Origin: Fasciolopsis buskii
Taxonomy: Eukaryota > Platyhelminthes > Trematoda > Plagiorchiida > Fasciolidae
Length of the DNA: 64,000 nucleotides
Direction of reading: 5' to 3'
NCBI GenBank assembly: GCA_008360955.1
Contig: LUCM01000045.1
Location: 55,892 to 119,891 of the forward strand
Below, piece by piece: positions 10,501 to 25,500 of the stretch. The position numbers were made by a program, and so were the translations under genes. The notes beneath the pieces were generated by a model that ran no database searches, had not been told where the DNA came from, and saw nothing but the letters and a program-made list of their open reading frames with translations. Position 1 is the first letter of the stretch, and each line of letters begins with the position of its first letter.

Positions 10501-13500
10501 TGGCAAGTAGATTGGAATAAAAATCTAACAGCCGGGGGTGGGATGACCAATGATAGAACTCAGTCAATTTTACTGCTAACGGCATGTTTGTTTAGCCCGG
10601 GTTTGTCAACGGTAAGCAAACACGAACGTCAAAAGTAGAGCAAAATTCTTGAAAGCATTATTAAGTTTTCTGCACTTTCAAAGCTGACAAAGGAATCCAT
10701 TGGTATCGTTATTTAGTAACATACTTTTACGATTCTGTTACACAAAACAAGACTTGATCTAAGCTAAGCAAGTGAGTACTCTGAACGAATAAAACAGCAA
10801 AATTAAACAGTTTGACGTATTTTCGGTGTTCCTGGACTGATTCCCACGGATTTGTTCCCTCGGATTCGTCCTTTGTGTTGTCACCAGGCCAAATTCATGG
10901 ATCTGGCCGCCAGTGCACATCAACTGTCCATGCAGTCCCGGATAGTAGCCCCCCTTCATCATCGTAAACATTTGTCGAAGGGACGTCATTCTGCCAGCAT
11001 GCTCGCCTCTATTCGAGTCGCCCCTGATGCATGGCTTCATCGAGGTGACCCAGTTCGCGTATGGGAAAATAGTCGTTTGGCATCTGAGCTTTTACATGAG
11101 TGGTCAGCCGAGACACCGGACGGGACACACGCAACCACACTACCTGCTGGGTGTTTGTGGCTAACATCGCCGGAGAGTAGTCCAGCATCGAGTTCAAGAC
11201 AAGAGCACACGAGTCGGATCACACTGTTTACGGGCCACACAGTAGAACATCAAGAGGACATCGGTGATGGCAGCAGCACGGGAACAGAGGCACACAACGG
11301 TAGAACACAAACAAGCGAATCACGATCCAAGCGCAAAAAGAAGACCAGGTTGAATTTGTTCACAAACAACAAGGCTTTGGCTTCAAGGTAAGCGTATACT
11401 TTACTTCAGAGCTGGGCATTTTTTAATCAAGCTTGACTGGTTTGGGAGAAATTTTAAGTTAGGCTTTCCCCCTATTCGCACGAGGTCCAGTTATGCAAAC
11501 CAAAAACAGCTGACGCGCTTTACAGGGCCTCAAAACAATCAACCTGATCCGCGAAACCTGTCTTTATTTAAAAAGGTGGTAATTAAAAGATAATGCCTGA
11601 AAATGTTGATTCTCACACCCATACTAGCCAAAAATCCGCGAATAAGTGCAGTGCGATGCGTTCGATGAATGATCACGTGTAGAATGCAGGAGAAATCAAC
11701 ACTGTGACATTGAGTAAGGTTGGACACTGGAGCTGATCAGTTCAAGAACATCACCTGCGAGAAACCGGCTGATATTTGCTTAACCTTCACGACAGCACGC
11801 GTGTATCCAGAGGGGATTTGGTGAAGAATGAAACAGTATATGAATTTAAGACCGTATAAACAACTCCATTGGTCATATGAACCAACTGTAGCGTTCTCAC
11901 TCAAACGAACACCTAAAAAATCACAACGAATTGTGCGCAGATGGATTAAAGCCGACTGATTGGAACGCAAAGCAGATTCACCCGCTTTCAATTGATTTTC
12001 GAAATGTAGGTGACCTGCGGAGCTCTTAATGCATCATTAGTTATCGGGTATGTCATTATATTCTTCTTCCTCACCGTGGCAAATACAGCTGTCCTCAACG
12101 AACTTCTTTCGTTCGGAAATTTTTTCACACTGTGCAAGAGGTTACGGTTCTCATTTTCAATTCAGGACAGGAGCAACATGTTTATTGTAAGTGGATGACC
12201 ATTGTTCGGGAGCAAGCTCGAGACGAGTGCACCGAATTGTCATCATTCGAACGACTACTACAAGTATCATCCTTCGTATGACCAAAATTTCATAACGTCA
12301 CAGTCAGTGCACAAGTTTAACTGATTTTATCCTCACGTTTAGCAAATTCAGATCATTTGAATGCACACAGTCAGAGAAGATTTCTGTCCGCTTTTCTTTC
12401 TGACCTCTTCAGATAGCGTTTGCTTTTTCATTCCCGTCCATTTCTACGTGATCCATGATTTTTTTGCTTGTCTCAGTTCAGTTTTGCATCCCTTGCCTTC
12501 AGCAGGTGCATACTACTGATAAAATTTGCTGTTTTGGAACTGGTACCATAACTCAATAAAATAAATAGATTTAGACGAAAGTGCTAATGAATTTTTCCAA
12601 TTCTATGATGAAACTGTCATGAACATTTGAGTCAACTAGCCTGGAATCGCTTCCAGCAGCTGGAGGTCATGTGCTCTCCCCAAATTCGTGATCGATGAGC
12701 AAATGTATGGTGCTGATTGGTCAACCATTCACTATGATGGCGTGTGAGATTTTGTATGCTCAATTATCTTGATGTCCGTACCTGCATGCGTGTGCTAGTA
12801 CTTGTAAAAATTGGTATCATTAGGTTAAGGACGCGAATGTTTGTGTGTGAACTAGCATCTATACATGTTTTATTGATCACTGGGTGGAAGACGGTGACCG
12901 TAAAATCAAATGATTTTTGTTCGCGCTTTGGGAATACCGTGGGAACTAGCATTCGTAATGGAAATACTTGAACTCGCTTCCTTGGTGTTTTTCACATAAT
13001 TGACTACGTTTGGCCCTGTTTTGTGTCAGTTGATCATGAGATTGCGGCCGATTCGAATTGGGGGGGGGCTATCGTCGAGATTTAATCTGTCGTACATCGC
13101 CACCGATAACGGACAGCTAAGTTGAGCACGAATCGAGCACGAATCTGTTTTCATACCTCCTGCAACCAAACAGAATAATCTAAATAAAAAGTAGCTTACA
13201 GTGTCACGGAAACCAGTGATAACTGGGGCAGATGAGCTATCATCATATCATTATATCCTTTAGAGTAAATTCGCAAACAGAGGTTCAATTTTTCGAGGTT
13301 TGCAAAATAGTTGGTTAAACCTTCATGGAACTTTGATGAATGAACTGGGTAGACAGATTGCGAGCGTTTTATCATTAGTGCAAGCGATATTGTCAACGGG
13401 ATGACAAAAGTGGGTTGTATTTTTTGCCAAAAACCAAAAATGATTGTTGCGTATTCCCAGAAAAGTTTTTTCGATTAAATAATTGTTGAAAATGCCTCTG

Positions 13501-16500
13501 AGGGTTTTTGCGTTGTTCCCAGTTGTCAGCAATTCGAATTACCTGAGCCTAGTTGCCGAATCCGAGACTCTGCGAACTATCAACAGCTTCCAAATCTGCA
13601 CCCGTATACCCTACTGCAATAACCGTAGCCAGTTGGATTTATGGTGATTAGTCCATGTTTCCACAAACGGTCATCTTTAGTAATTTATTTACTTTGTAAA
13701 ATCGTCCACAGTGCAACACCAAACGTCTCAAAATAATCCTGTAATTTGATTTGTACCATGCGTTCATCCGAATGGACAATCAAACTGCTGAATCCCAAGA
13801 CCAAAATATTCGCTCAAAGCAAAACTGGGCACGAAACAATTACCGAATCACCGTTTTAGGGCCAAAACTAATTTGATATGGGCTGTCATTCGAACCTCAA
13901 ATATGTGCATATGGTCAGAAAATGGAGCACGATGGAGCAGAACTGTAATAGAGCAGGGTGCCATTTTAATAAAAAAAATTGGCAATCACTTAGGCGGAAA
14001 TAAGCCGCAGAGTACGTTCGTCCGGCAAATACTAAACTACATTAAATAGTTGGATTTGGAACTATCTTTTGGCATTATTCTCTCACATAAAATTAACCCT
14101 TCTCTGGTAGTTCTTTCCCGAAGGAACCAAAAGCCGTTTGAGTACTTTTATTTTTCGTATAAATATTATATGTTACACTAGTGTTATATTATTACTGCAG
14201 TGTGGTATAATCAAATTACTCGACATTTAGCAATGCATACAATTATTTTGTCTCCGGGATTTAATCGCACATTTCAATGAGAAGTATCCTACAGCCTAAA
14301 GTAATAAAGCTCGCATTTCGCTTAGACATGGATCGATCGTCGGCCGGTTATGAAGCGTTTTGAGACTTTCGCCTGTATTTATTTTTCATCACAAACCCAA
14401 ACCAATGTGAAATTCGTTCCAGATTGTCAATACTCGTTGTGTTTGTGGCACACAGGTGATCCTTGACAGATTTTTCGTGAATACTTCATAGGAGTCACAT
14501 GCTCTAAAGCTTTGTGTCTAGTATCATTCTGGTATTCAATAGACGATAGTACGTTTCTTGTGCAACGCCCACACACAGTAACCATGATGGGACTGTTGTC
14601 TAAACCCTAGTTAATTTCAGATTATTCCGAGGTTATGATAATTAAACGAAAAATTGACTTTTGTTGGCCAGGCATTTTACTTTCATGTTTTGAATTGTTC
14701 TAAAGTCATACTTGAAATGATTTTGCCGTTAGATTTCAAACAACATTATTTGCTGCCTGGATGGATACCATTGGAGACTGGGCAGTCATACTCATCCCAA
14801 CCTACCGCAGGTATATGGGCAATATGGTAAACAAGCAGGTAAGTTAATTAAGGAATGTCCTGTTGAACTCCTCGTTTTTATTTCTATGACAACCCAGTTC
14901 CAATTCATTCAGGCTTTTGATGAAGTTCTCCACCAGGCTATTATTGATCAGGTCACTTTGCGCTCTGCAGTCCTAAACGGAATTTTATTCGCCCATATGC
15001 GATGTACATGAACATGAATGTCAGTAGTATTACCGTAAAAAAACAATCATTAGTCCCGTAACTTTAACGCCAGAAGAGAAGTAATCCGTTGTTTATGATT
15101 ATCAAAATAAAAGATCTCATTTGGGACTTCCAAGATTTTGGTATGGAGGACGTTGCAGAAGTTCTCATCCGCAAAATCACGTGTCAGTTGATACCAACAA
15201 ATGTGGCATATTCTATGCCTAAAGTGAATGTTTCCCCATTCGACTTGTTTATTTGATAATGACACAGAAGAACTTATGGGTTCAGTAGTAGTGCATATGG
15301 GCACTTTTTAGATGGACATTCTTTCTTATATTATCTGGCCATCTGCTTTAGAATACCTACCAATTTCTAGATTTGGTTGCTTGACTTTTCAGACTCGTTT
15401 TTCACGCACTGACCTCATGTCATCTGATCAGGCTCGCACTTGAGATGCAGATGTAGAATGTAGAAACCGAGTCTTTAATCATCCACATAAGGATTCTGTA
15501 ATTTTATGGGTGCCGGCTGAATGCACCAGTGTGACATACTTATCCACGGAAGGAATGTTTAAACTGATTAGCTCGACCAAAATAACCACAGGCACAGGTA
15601 ATGATAGTATGATTTCAATGCTTCTAACATACGATGGAGCTTCGTTTACGGACGCATTTACCTTTCTTCCTAGCACAGGCTTAGGCCAGGCCCGAGTTCC
15701 GGAGATTTGTCACCATTTTTCCATCTTCACACCTGGAGATAGCGGTCCAGTCTTTTCATCTCAACGCACCTACGCTTGGCAACCTTAAGCCAACGCAAAA
15801 TGTCGTCCAAAGATGTGTAACTTTGTCCACTAGTGCGTCTGGCTCTCGTCTTTAGTTGGCTTAGATACTGCTATGGTTTCTGTGGTTCATTGTATTTCCA
15901 GTTATTCTGACGCATTCGCTAAATTTCCTCGCTGCACTTTCAATGATTGTTTATTTGCTGTTGACCCTTTTCCACGGCCCTTATTCGGTCGCAAATGAGA
16001 ACAGTTGGGCCGTCCCAACTACCTGCTCACATGGCTGTAAGACCAATTCGCCAACTAAATTTACTACACTGATCGGGGTGGAAAAATCTTTATTCGGCTG
16101 GTTAACAATTTAGAATCTCATCAAGGAGCTTTTGCCTTTTGTTTATTTGTCCACACCACACTTCGTCGATCTTTTCATAAGTTCTCCCCTCCCTATTCGG
16201 TCGGTCAAATAAGTTGAAGTTGTTGGTCTCTTTCCATGTGCATCTAGATTCGCGAAATTTCTCAACTTTTCTAACAAATTGTTTCTCATCCACAATTTTC
16301 CTCTTGGTTCTGGTTCAACTGTCAATCTCACAAAATGCATTAAGTGATTGTTCACTTTTTCGCAATTTGTTTACTCTCGCGATTCCTTTTTATTAACATC
16401 TTTCCACTCCCTAGGATTGCTTATAAATCGCTAGGGACAAAATCTTGAGATGGACACCCAGTGATTTTGATTGCGTAAAGAAACTTGCAGGATTGTCGTC

Positions 16501-19500
16501 TGAAGCAAAATATCTGCAGCCTTTAGTTTTCTTCGTCAACATGATTTGACACACGAGTTTATTGTTTGTCTTGTTTATTGAAGCAAGTCCGTGGAATCAT
16601 TCCCCGTAATTTTTCCATTATCAGCAATCCATCTTTCATGACTCGAAAGAAACTGTCCATCACACTGCGTTCTATAGACTTAGACACGAGTGAAAAATTT
16701 GTATAGAAAAGTTTTCCCGGATCCTACGCATTCTCCAGACACTTATCCTTCCGAAAACACCTTTCACACTAGGACCCATTCCATCTTTCGCTCCGTACTT
16801 TCCCACATCATTATCTACAGAAAATCAAACGTTCTCCACTTGGTGGGAAACTCACCCATCTGGAGCCGATTGTTGTGGACCTTCCATGCAGTCAGTAGCA
16901 ACCCCACCGATTTTGTTCCAATTTTTACTGTCCGAATAGGGACGAGGGGAGAAACGTGTCCATTATACAGCGAAATGCGGACTCCCCTGTGCGCAAAAGT
17001 CCAACTAAATAAGAATAAAATTGTTTTAACAATTAATGTGTGTCTTGTGGCATTCGGTCTAACCTTCTGAACTGCGATGAGTATGTTATTCCTCGTGCTA
17101 TAGAATCCATTTGTTTCAACAGGGTGATATAGAATCCAATCAAGCTGAACAACTGGATGAGCTCAAATCTGGCCTAAAACCGCTCACCGACTATGGAGAC
17201 AACGAGCTTCGGTCACTGGCTACCTCGTTCATCTCAAAACAATTCAAGCAAACAGGTACGAGTCATATGGGAAGTTTCTTGTGGACTGTTTTAAATCGGA
17301 CTGGCATAAATTCCGTTTACCTCATCCAAAAGAGAAATTACGTGCTCTGGAAAAACAAAAACGTGCCGTCAAAAGAATAGTAGAAACCGGACTAAAAATA
17401 ATTGGAGATTTTAACTTATCGTTTGATCTGCAATTAGCATCCGGTTTCCAGCCAACAGAAATCTCCCTGTAGAGGGGAACGAATCAGAAGTATCTGGGAT
17501 CGCGTTGAAGCTCAACCAAGCCGTCAAATGCTGCGACGAATGGCTAAGAATCTCTTTAAATAATCAACAGAGAACAGTATTCCAAGCACCTATTTTCTGT
17601 GGGATCTGTGGTCCGCATGATGTATGAGTAGTTTCTCGGCTAGCCACAGAGTAACGACTACGCACGTGGCTCATTTGCATCCTAAATGGGCAAATTAAAG
17701 TCCCCAGTTTGAATCCTCCTGCGCTCAACCAATTCCTCATCTGGCATTCTTTAATCAGCCCTAACCTCAGCACTGAAGGACTATTTACTTATCCACATTT
17801 TTGACAAGGAATTAAAAAGATGGAATAAAAGCAAGACTGCTCGTCCGAAAGGTCATGATCATGATTCACAGACACATTCACTAGCCAAATCGTTAGCACA
17901 TCTGCACTTACCGTAACCTTTCTTTGATGAATGACGTGATTCCCGGTTCATGGGTTCTCTTTCACTAGGTGACTGGTGACAAGTTACTTACAAACGAAAT
18001 GCAGAAGAAAGAACAATTCAACAGTTATGTCCATGAAGTGCCTGTTTAACTCCCCCTTCCCGAATGTGTGGATGGATTTTGGGTGAGGCAGTTTAGTCAC
18101 TAATTAACGGAAATAAAACCCGGAGAAATATTTCATCGTGAGAATGGGCACCATTTCTGTAGACAGATTATCGTAGATTGGTCAACCTTTATTGCTTGGA
18201 GATGAGATGGTCATCCTGGCCACACGACTGAATGATGCTGACTCTTAAAAACCATAGGAAGGAGATGCATGTTCAAATTCTTCTTGGATTTTGGCTGCAA
18301 GAGTAGGATTTCAAACCAACACGCGGGAATGTAACTCTTGCGGTTTTCGATATCCATGTGTCATATTGTTGCACGGTACCCCTCTGTCCTAAACCAATGG
18401 AAAATTTCATAATGTTCAGTAGTCGTGTGATTGGTTTTAATTTGATCTGAGCGTTTGACAGTCACCGCCAAAAGAAAGTGTATCACACTGACCGGTCAAC
18501 ATCGCTAACAGATTGAGTGACAGACCACCCCATCCGGACCAATCAGAAAAAAAAATCTAAAGAAATACCAAGAGTTTTACTTAAATTACTTCAGACTCAC
18601 ATGGTCTGCATTGAATAAATCTGTGTTCCTGTCCAAGGAACGTTCCAAATCCATCACATGTCTAGAATAATACTTCACCTGATTAGTATTCTCGATTTCT
18701 ATGCACACAATCACACCTACGGTACTCCGCCGACTACATAATCTGTTAGCCACTGGAATAACGACTAGAACATCTTCAGTTAACTTCACCAAAGGTAGTT
18801 TTAGCAACCTGCAATCTTCACAAGTGGAAGTAAAAATGTAACCAGCAATTTATAATTTTCAGTTCAATTCAGTTTAGTTTGTAGATTGATTGACCTTACA
18901 CTAAAATGCCCTGAATTTGTAAGCTATCTCACAAACTCGTTGTCCGTTGCACACGAACCATTTGCATTCATTCTCGTAAACAATTATCATTAAACGTAAG
19001 CCATTATAAGGCAGCCATATGCAACCGACTTACTTTTTGTTCTGTTTCAACGTTTTTCAGCTGCCCATGAAGATACGCAAACCGAAGAATTAAATTACTT
19101 TGTGCAAACGCTGAATGCGTGGAATGTAAGCAAACGTCCTTATGGGACTTTCTCTCGGATTAGCTTCTATAATAGATTTGTAAATCACATTGTAGCCTAA
19201 ATCGTTTCAGGCTAGCACTGAGCACGTGAGCGAACAAAAGTACCGAGGCGTACTCGCTCGGGACTGTGTGGTTAAACTTGGCTGAGCACTGATTGTTCTT
19301 ATACCTGTGACTATGACGGTGTCACAAGCTCTACCAAGAGGAACCACTTCATTTAATAGCCCATTCATTAGATAATTTAGTTCTGCCTTATGAAGCGTCA
19401 GGTTAAACAAACCTGTACCAAGTAAGCTTAAAATCTTAAGCATTGCCGATAGGCATGACTTATTTGAGCACCAAGAAATTAAGTTGTTTTATGTATTCAG

Positions 19501-22500
19501 TCATTATCAGAACAGATCTCTGCAAATTTGGAGTCACTGTACACACGTTTCTATTTGGTCGAAAAATATTACCAGCGCCTAATCACGAACTCCTAACAGA
19601 GTCTTAAGGTATGGGCGATTGACTCGAGGTTTTTGGTTTGATTTTAAATAAACTAATCGGAAATAATTAATTAGTCAGAGCTGATTTCCCAACAAACAAC
19701 TAATGTTCGACAATTTTCACTAAACTAAATTTATATTATAAATTGCATTTTCATTCTTTTTCATTTGACAGCATGGAAGAGTTCTGATTAGATACCTGGG
19801 AAAAACAGTCATGTCCAATTTATCGCAAAAGGATATATTGTGGTTTCTCTAAAGATTGTATTATTTGGTAACTTATCTTTGACCTGGAACCAAATAAAAA
19901 TCAAGCCATCAACTCTCGACAAGTAATGTTCACCTCGTTCGACTGTGTAAATAATTGATAAACTTTTCGCTTTAGTCCACTTTACTCTTTAGTAAAAATC
20001 AAAATGGACTTAAATAAACAATGAAGTTGATGAAACTAAAAGGGAGTGACCAGGAAAAGATCCGCAACTTACAATCCGGTTGCCTGAATGGACATTTTTG
20101 ACTATTCGTGGCAGTATCAAATTTCAAATTTATTCTACCTCTGAGGACACATTACGGACTCTGGTCCCAAACTCCCGCTCAAGTGCAATATACTGTCCCA
20201 TACATTTTCATGCGAAGTAAACTCAAAAATTTGACCCGCACAATTAAATGTTCAGATTGCGAAACAAAGTCTGCCCCACTATTGGCATCAAATTGACCTA
20301 AATATCGAGTTGGTAATCCTGTCGCCGGTCGGAAGTTGTTAAAGAAGCAATTTTGTGTTGCTTCAGAATGCTGATGCATGAGAGTTGCGCTATCTTTCGG
20401 CCAACATCTCCTGTTGCTGGCTGAGATATGGCGGTGGGCCAGGGAAAGAACCGTATCCGATTTCACATATTTGACTGGCAAATGATCACAGTTCCTCTAT
20501 TTCTGGCTTGTCATTTGCATGTCTACATTCAGCCTCTGGTTCACCCGTGGGTTAGGATCTTTGCGGTGTCCCTTTGTCCAGTTCTGTCATCCCGGATTAT
20601 CGCCGGACTTTTACTTCTGTGTAATTATGTGCAGTAAATATCCCAGCCGGTCAACAGAAAACGGACCTCACCATTTTTTGCGTGCATGTAATTAGCATTT
20701 TCACTACTCAGTCAGAGCTGATTTCAATGATACTTTCTAAAAATGGTCGAGATTTGAATTTATATTGTTTTATGAAGAAAGAATTTTGCAGTTCCTGTGA
20801 AAACCAGACGTGCTGTTGTAATACTGTGTGCGCTAGTATAAGAGTCTACGGCGGTTTCTGATTTTGATTCTCACAGAATCTGCGCGGTCAGTTGGCCGAA
20901 GCAAAGAAGGCCTCGTCCCTGCGTTCTTTGAGTCAAGAAGCCCTTGTTCAACCATTCGAAACGAAGCAGGACAAACGTGTTCGTTCATTCGAGTAAGGAT
21001 AACTTTTGCGATACTTTGTCATCTTAGACCTTCAAACTAATAAATCAGCACTCTTCTTTGAAAAAACATTTTTCATGTAAATCTCAGAATTACTTGTGAA
21101 CGTGTGCATGGTACTGATGATAATCTTAGCTCGACGCCAATCAGACTAGTTTATTCACGCACAAATTTCAGATCACTCGATTCTGCACTCGGAAGTATCG
21201 CGCGCCAGTTTCGTTCTTACTAAGGCCTACCAGCGTTGGCTGTTGTTCAGGGTAACATTTTAGCAATCCCAACTTGGAAATTGTGACCGGTCTGGACAGA
21301 GGTTGATGAGGCGACGTTAATACGCACACAAGCTCCCCAGAAGCCGCATCTGGATTTTAGGTCCTGGAAGAAACATTGGAACTGCAGCTCTAGTAGGCGC
21401 AAACCTCGTAGCCACAACTTTATGTAGCTAGCTATACAAGTGCACACTTGCCCAAAGCACGACATGAGTAGTCGATACTATACCAAGATAACCAAAACGG
21501 TATGAAGCTGGAACAAAGCAAAAAATCCCCCACAAGCTCCCCCAACGCAAACACGCACAGACGCTGACTTGGCTTGGTTGCGTCACGTAGACGCATCAAC
21601 GAAACCCGGGTGTCAGTCTGGGTTGCGTCATCAAGTGCAAGCTGAATCAGGCCCAGTGTAATCCGAATTGTCTGAGTGATCTAATAGTTCGTCCGGCCCC
21701 AAAAGTGGTGACCTAAATTTTCGTTTGGTCAAATAACTGAGCCACACTGCATTGTGCCCATCCCGACCATTCAAGGGGGCACGAATGTCAGGGTCCCGGC
21801 GGCATCTGAGCCCAAAACGACGGTTTAGGATGAGCCGAGCCCGTCCAAAATTCCGGTGATGAGTCATCCGATGACGATGGCAGATCATAGCTGGGACACA
21901 GGGCTGCCGACAAGCCCACTTGCACTGAGATGAGTGAGGCACGGATGCCAGATCGACTGCAAGCCAGGACGCTAATCTTAACACGAGTGACAGTCAACGG
22001 GACCACCCAAGGTTAATCATGCGGATCGGATATCGGCGTGAAATGTCGGCTCAGCTAACACTGACGTTTTCAATCCTGGCTGAGTGCTCTAATTGTATCG
22101 TCCACCATTGGTATGGTTGGGCCCATTGTCATGTTTGATTCACCGATCTCAACCTCCACACGTCCAACATCCGTTGAAGTGTTTGGAGCCAGTAGTCAAC
22201 TTGAGGCTCAGTTGCGGCCGATTTGTGAAAATCAATGAGGAGTTAGTCTGCGCCAAAATGATGGACAAACTCTGCCCGATGTGATGTAGCTCCACCATCC
22301 TAATTATTTGAAAGTCGATTCTTACGTGTAAATTCTAGCAAAGAAGGCCTACAGCCACTAGCGATCAACGGTGGACGTCCTATTCAACTTTGCTTCATCT
22401 CATTTTGATCAAACGGGTAAGCAGTTGCACTTGTTTTCCCGGCTGCAGTAACATTGATTGTGTCGACAGAAGGATGCTCTCTTTAGTTGAGACTAACTGT

Positions 22501-25500
22501 ATTTTAGTTATCGTGTACTGACTTTTAGATACCTAATTCGTAGTTCGGAGTCAAATAAGTGATGTTTCAGTTGAGAACCCAATGAGAGGCGATCTTTAGC
22601 GTTCCTGAATCATCCATTCAGTGAATGAGCTCCCACACTGGATTTGTTTGCCCATTGCAGGCCACATGATATCTGATATTCGAATGCTCTACACCTAGCA
22701 TTTAGAATGAATTGACAACAATCGATTTAATTGATTACGGTACTCTGTTCTAACATCTCAAGATGCAAAAATGTTGTATCCATATAACCGCGTAATTCTC
22801 ATCGATAAGTTTCTATTTCAAATAAACTGCTTTTACTTGAATCTGATTCGGGAGACATCGGACGACTCCACCTAAGCTACCAAGTACGTTAGACGAGATG
22901 CGGTCTCACATGGTATGGCCGATTTAAGAAGTGGTCATTCTGTCGTAAGCCGCTGCTACTAGGACTATAGCTAATGGCTGCAGATCAGCTGCCCACATGA
23001 CTGGCGTTTCTTTCTATCTGGATGGGAATTCTTTATGTGACTCGCCTCACTAGGTTTGTCCTTTGTGTTGTATTTTAATTGCCAAACTCCATAATAAACG
23101 AATGGCATTTTGCGCTAAATCGCTTGCCCAAGATTGTTAAAGAACGGCTTCTAGGTTTTACAAGGCCATCGTAATCAATTCTAAACGATTAGGGAATCGG
23201 TAGCACAAAAGCCTGATCATCCCATTTCATGACAGCTAAGTAAACCCGAGGACTTCCTGTCGGTATAATCAAATTTTCTCACTAGAATCTCATTTGAATC
23301 GTTAGGAGCGTCAATGGGTCGTAAGTCCATTTAAGAAACTAAGAAACGAGAGCACTAGTATAGGGATGGTTGGACAGAAGAATACCGTCTACGCATACCT
23401 GAAAAGCAGCAATAACCGCGAAACCGGTCGTGTGCTTCCGCGGAAATTTTGTTCATCCATCAGTACGGGTAATATACTACTGAGAACAATAATCAGATTT
23501 TGTTCGGCTGGCCGGCTGGTTGGATGATTCAAATTGTCTTTCCTACTCTCTCCAGAGCTCGAATTCGATAACCGTAATGAACGGAGACAAAGTGATCGCC
23601 AAAACGTTGGCTCCACAGTGGTTCGTTTAGTTAATTTAGTATAATTAACTAATGTAGAAATCTTGGTAGCCAATCCGTGGTCTGAACCAAGACTGACAAT
23701 CAAAATCAGCGGTAATGTCAAGACAACACGATAATCCGGTACGGTAAAGAAAAAGGTATACTTGTCTATTGTTAACCACAAAACTAAGTCGCTAAATGAA
23801 CAACGCACTCAAGTTCACACTCTGAGACCAATAGCGAAAACAAAAGAGAGCTTATGCAGTTGATTTGACTCTCGTCTAGCTCATCCTACCAGTCACCTAA
23901 GGCCAGAATCTACTAGAGAACAGTCTCAGTGACTTCGGGGTCTATTGACGTATAACTTTAATACATAGTTTGGATTCCCTGCTCGAATTTCGCAACTGGC
24001 CGACATTTCCAACTTTGGTTGAATTCGATGAATGGTATCAAATGTAGTTATCTATAATCATTGAATTGACTTTCTTAAATGAAACAGTCCGCATATTGAG
24101 AGTAAAACTTGCTTCACATCAAGAATTACCTTCCACAAGAAGGTGGATAGCAGCTTGCAGTCATTGATCGTATTTTTATCAAAAGACTACTCACAATTGT
24201 ACAATAAAATCTCATAAAGTTAAATCTAGACCTTACTTTGCTTTCAACAGACGGAAAAATGACGGGATTCTTGTGACTGTATGTTCAATCTTAGGTCGTA
24301 AATCTGATTTTCTGTTGTCGTACAGTGAGTTGTTTCCACGCGAATCGGGAACATCCCAAAAGAATTGGGAATCTTAGTACACAAACAACTAAAATCAACT
24401 TTGATTGAGGGAATCCCTCACAGTTGCACTTCATGGGTTTTAACAAGCTGCATATGGAAAACTCAAAATAATTTCCCGCTCCAATATCTTTGCGTCTGCC
24501 TTCATGAATACTGAAGTTAAAAGCGACGGCAAAAAGCACGCTGATCAGACTAGAATTTGCTGATGTTTGTAAAACACGTTGTCTAATAGATTCGAAAATA
24601 CGTAGTATAACAACGCTCATTTTTCCATTTTTTCCCCCCAGTTCCAGACCAGATTTTGATCCACGCGAAGAATCCGGTCTGCAGTCAACTGAGGCCAGTT
24701 ACATACGGGCAACGGAACCATCAGTCGGCCGAAATGATGAGCTGGTCACGAGTTTTGCTGAACCTGCCCCGCGTACATATCGCATTTTAAACGACGGAAA
24801 GGCTCAAATTTTAGAACGGAAATACTCTACATCCACGCCACAAACACCTGAAACAGTGGGGTCGGAAAAACATGCCCGAACGAAAATGTCTCCGGGTTTA
24901 AAAGTTAACAGAAGGGACCTCATGACCCAGATCAGTACACCGTATATTCCAACCCTTGTGCATTGTCCAAAATGTGAAATGGAATATGAAGTTGATTTAT
25001 TCCGCAGTCCGAATGAGTTACCGTTAGCTACCGAATCCGGGATGATGAGTGGTTATTATCAGGCTGAACCGGAGATTTTGATACCACTCTCTCCCGGAAT
25101 CGTGCACAGCAGAGGCCGCCGAGGCGATCACGTGGTTTGCATCAATCCTCCGGTTAAAGTTCAGCAGGCGGATTCAATGCCTGCACTGAGTTTAGCGCAT
25201 GAACCCAAGTACATTACTGGCGATAGTTCACTATCTAGTCGTTCACGTCCAGTTGAATCAGTCTCCAAAATGCATAAACGTTTGGGTCGTTGGAACAAGC
25301 ATCGTCCGCACAGTTTTTCAAGTGCAACCGGTGGAGTCCTTACACCGGGTCTGACGGACACGACTACCAGTTCCGGTTTTGGCAGCTTAACGCAAACACC
25401 AACTCTAGAGGACAGTGAAATCAGAACACCACAGGAACCGGGCAAAAAGAACGCTGACAAAATTAGACAAAAGTCCAGCAAAATTTCCATTTTCAAATGG

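Noticed and set aside
10852..10887. Upstream extension of the SH3 exon to a TTG start at 10852
   Set aside because: This stretch is a good polypyrimidine tract ending in CACCAG, and the frame hits TGA at 10813; the acceptor at 10887 is a better 5' border.
15479..15880. Possible LINE C-terminal remnant, minus strand
   Set aside because: A few residues suggest the same LINE family as 49.6 kb, but the diagnostic WLETL/QWRSCC ending is missing and both strands are open, so there is not enough to call.
17281..17560. Retroelement-like frames after the 17123-17255 exon
   Set aside because: Short matches such as DFNLSF and LNQAVKCCDEW were too weak to call a LINE piece; treated as intron.
23389..23808. 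139-codon minus-strand frame as a gene
   Set aside because: Its C-terminal part is simply the dispersed repeat block Y, and the rest has no motif.
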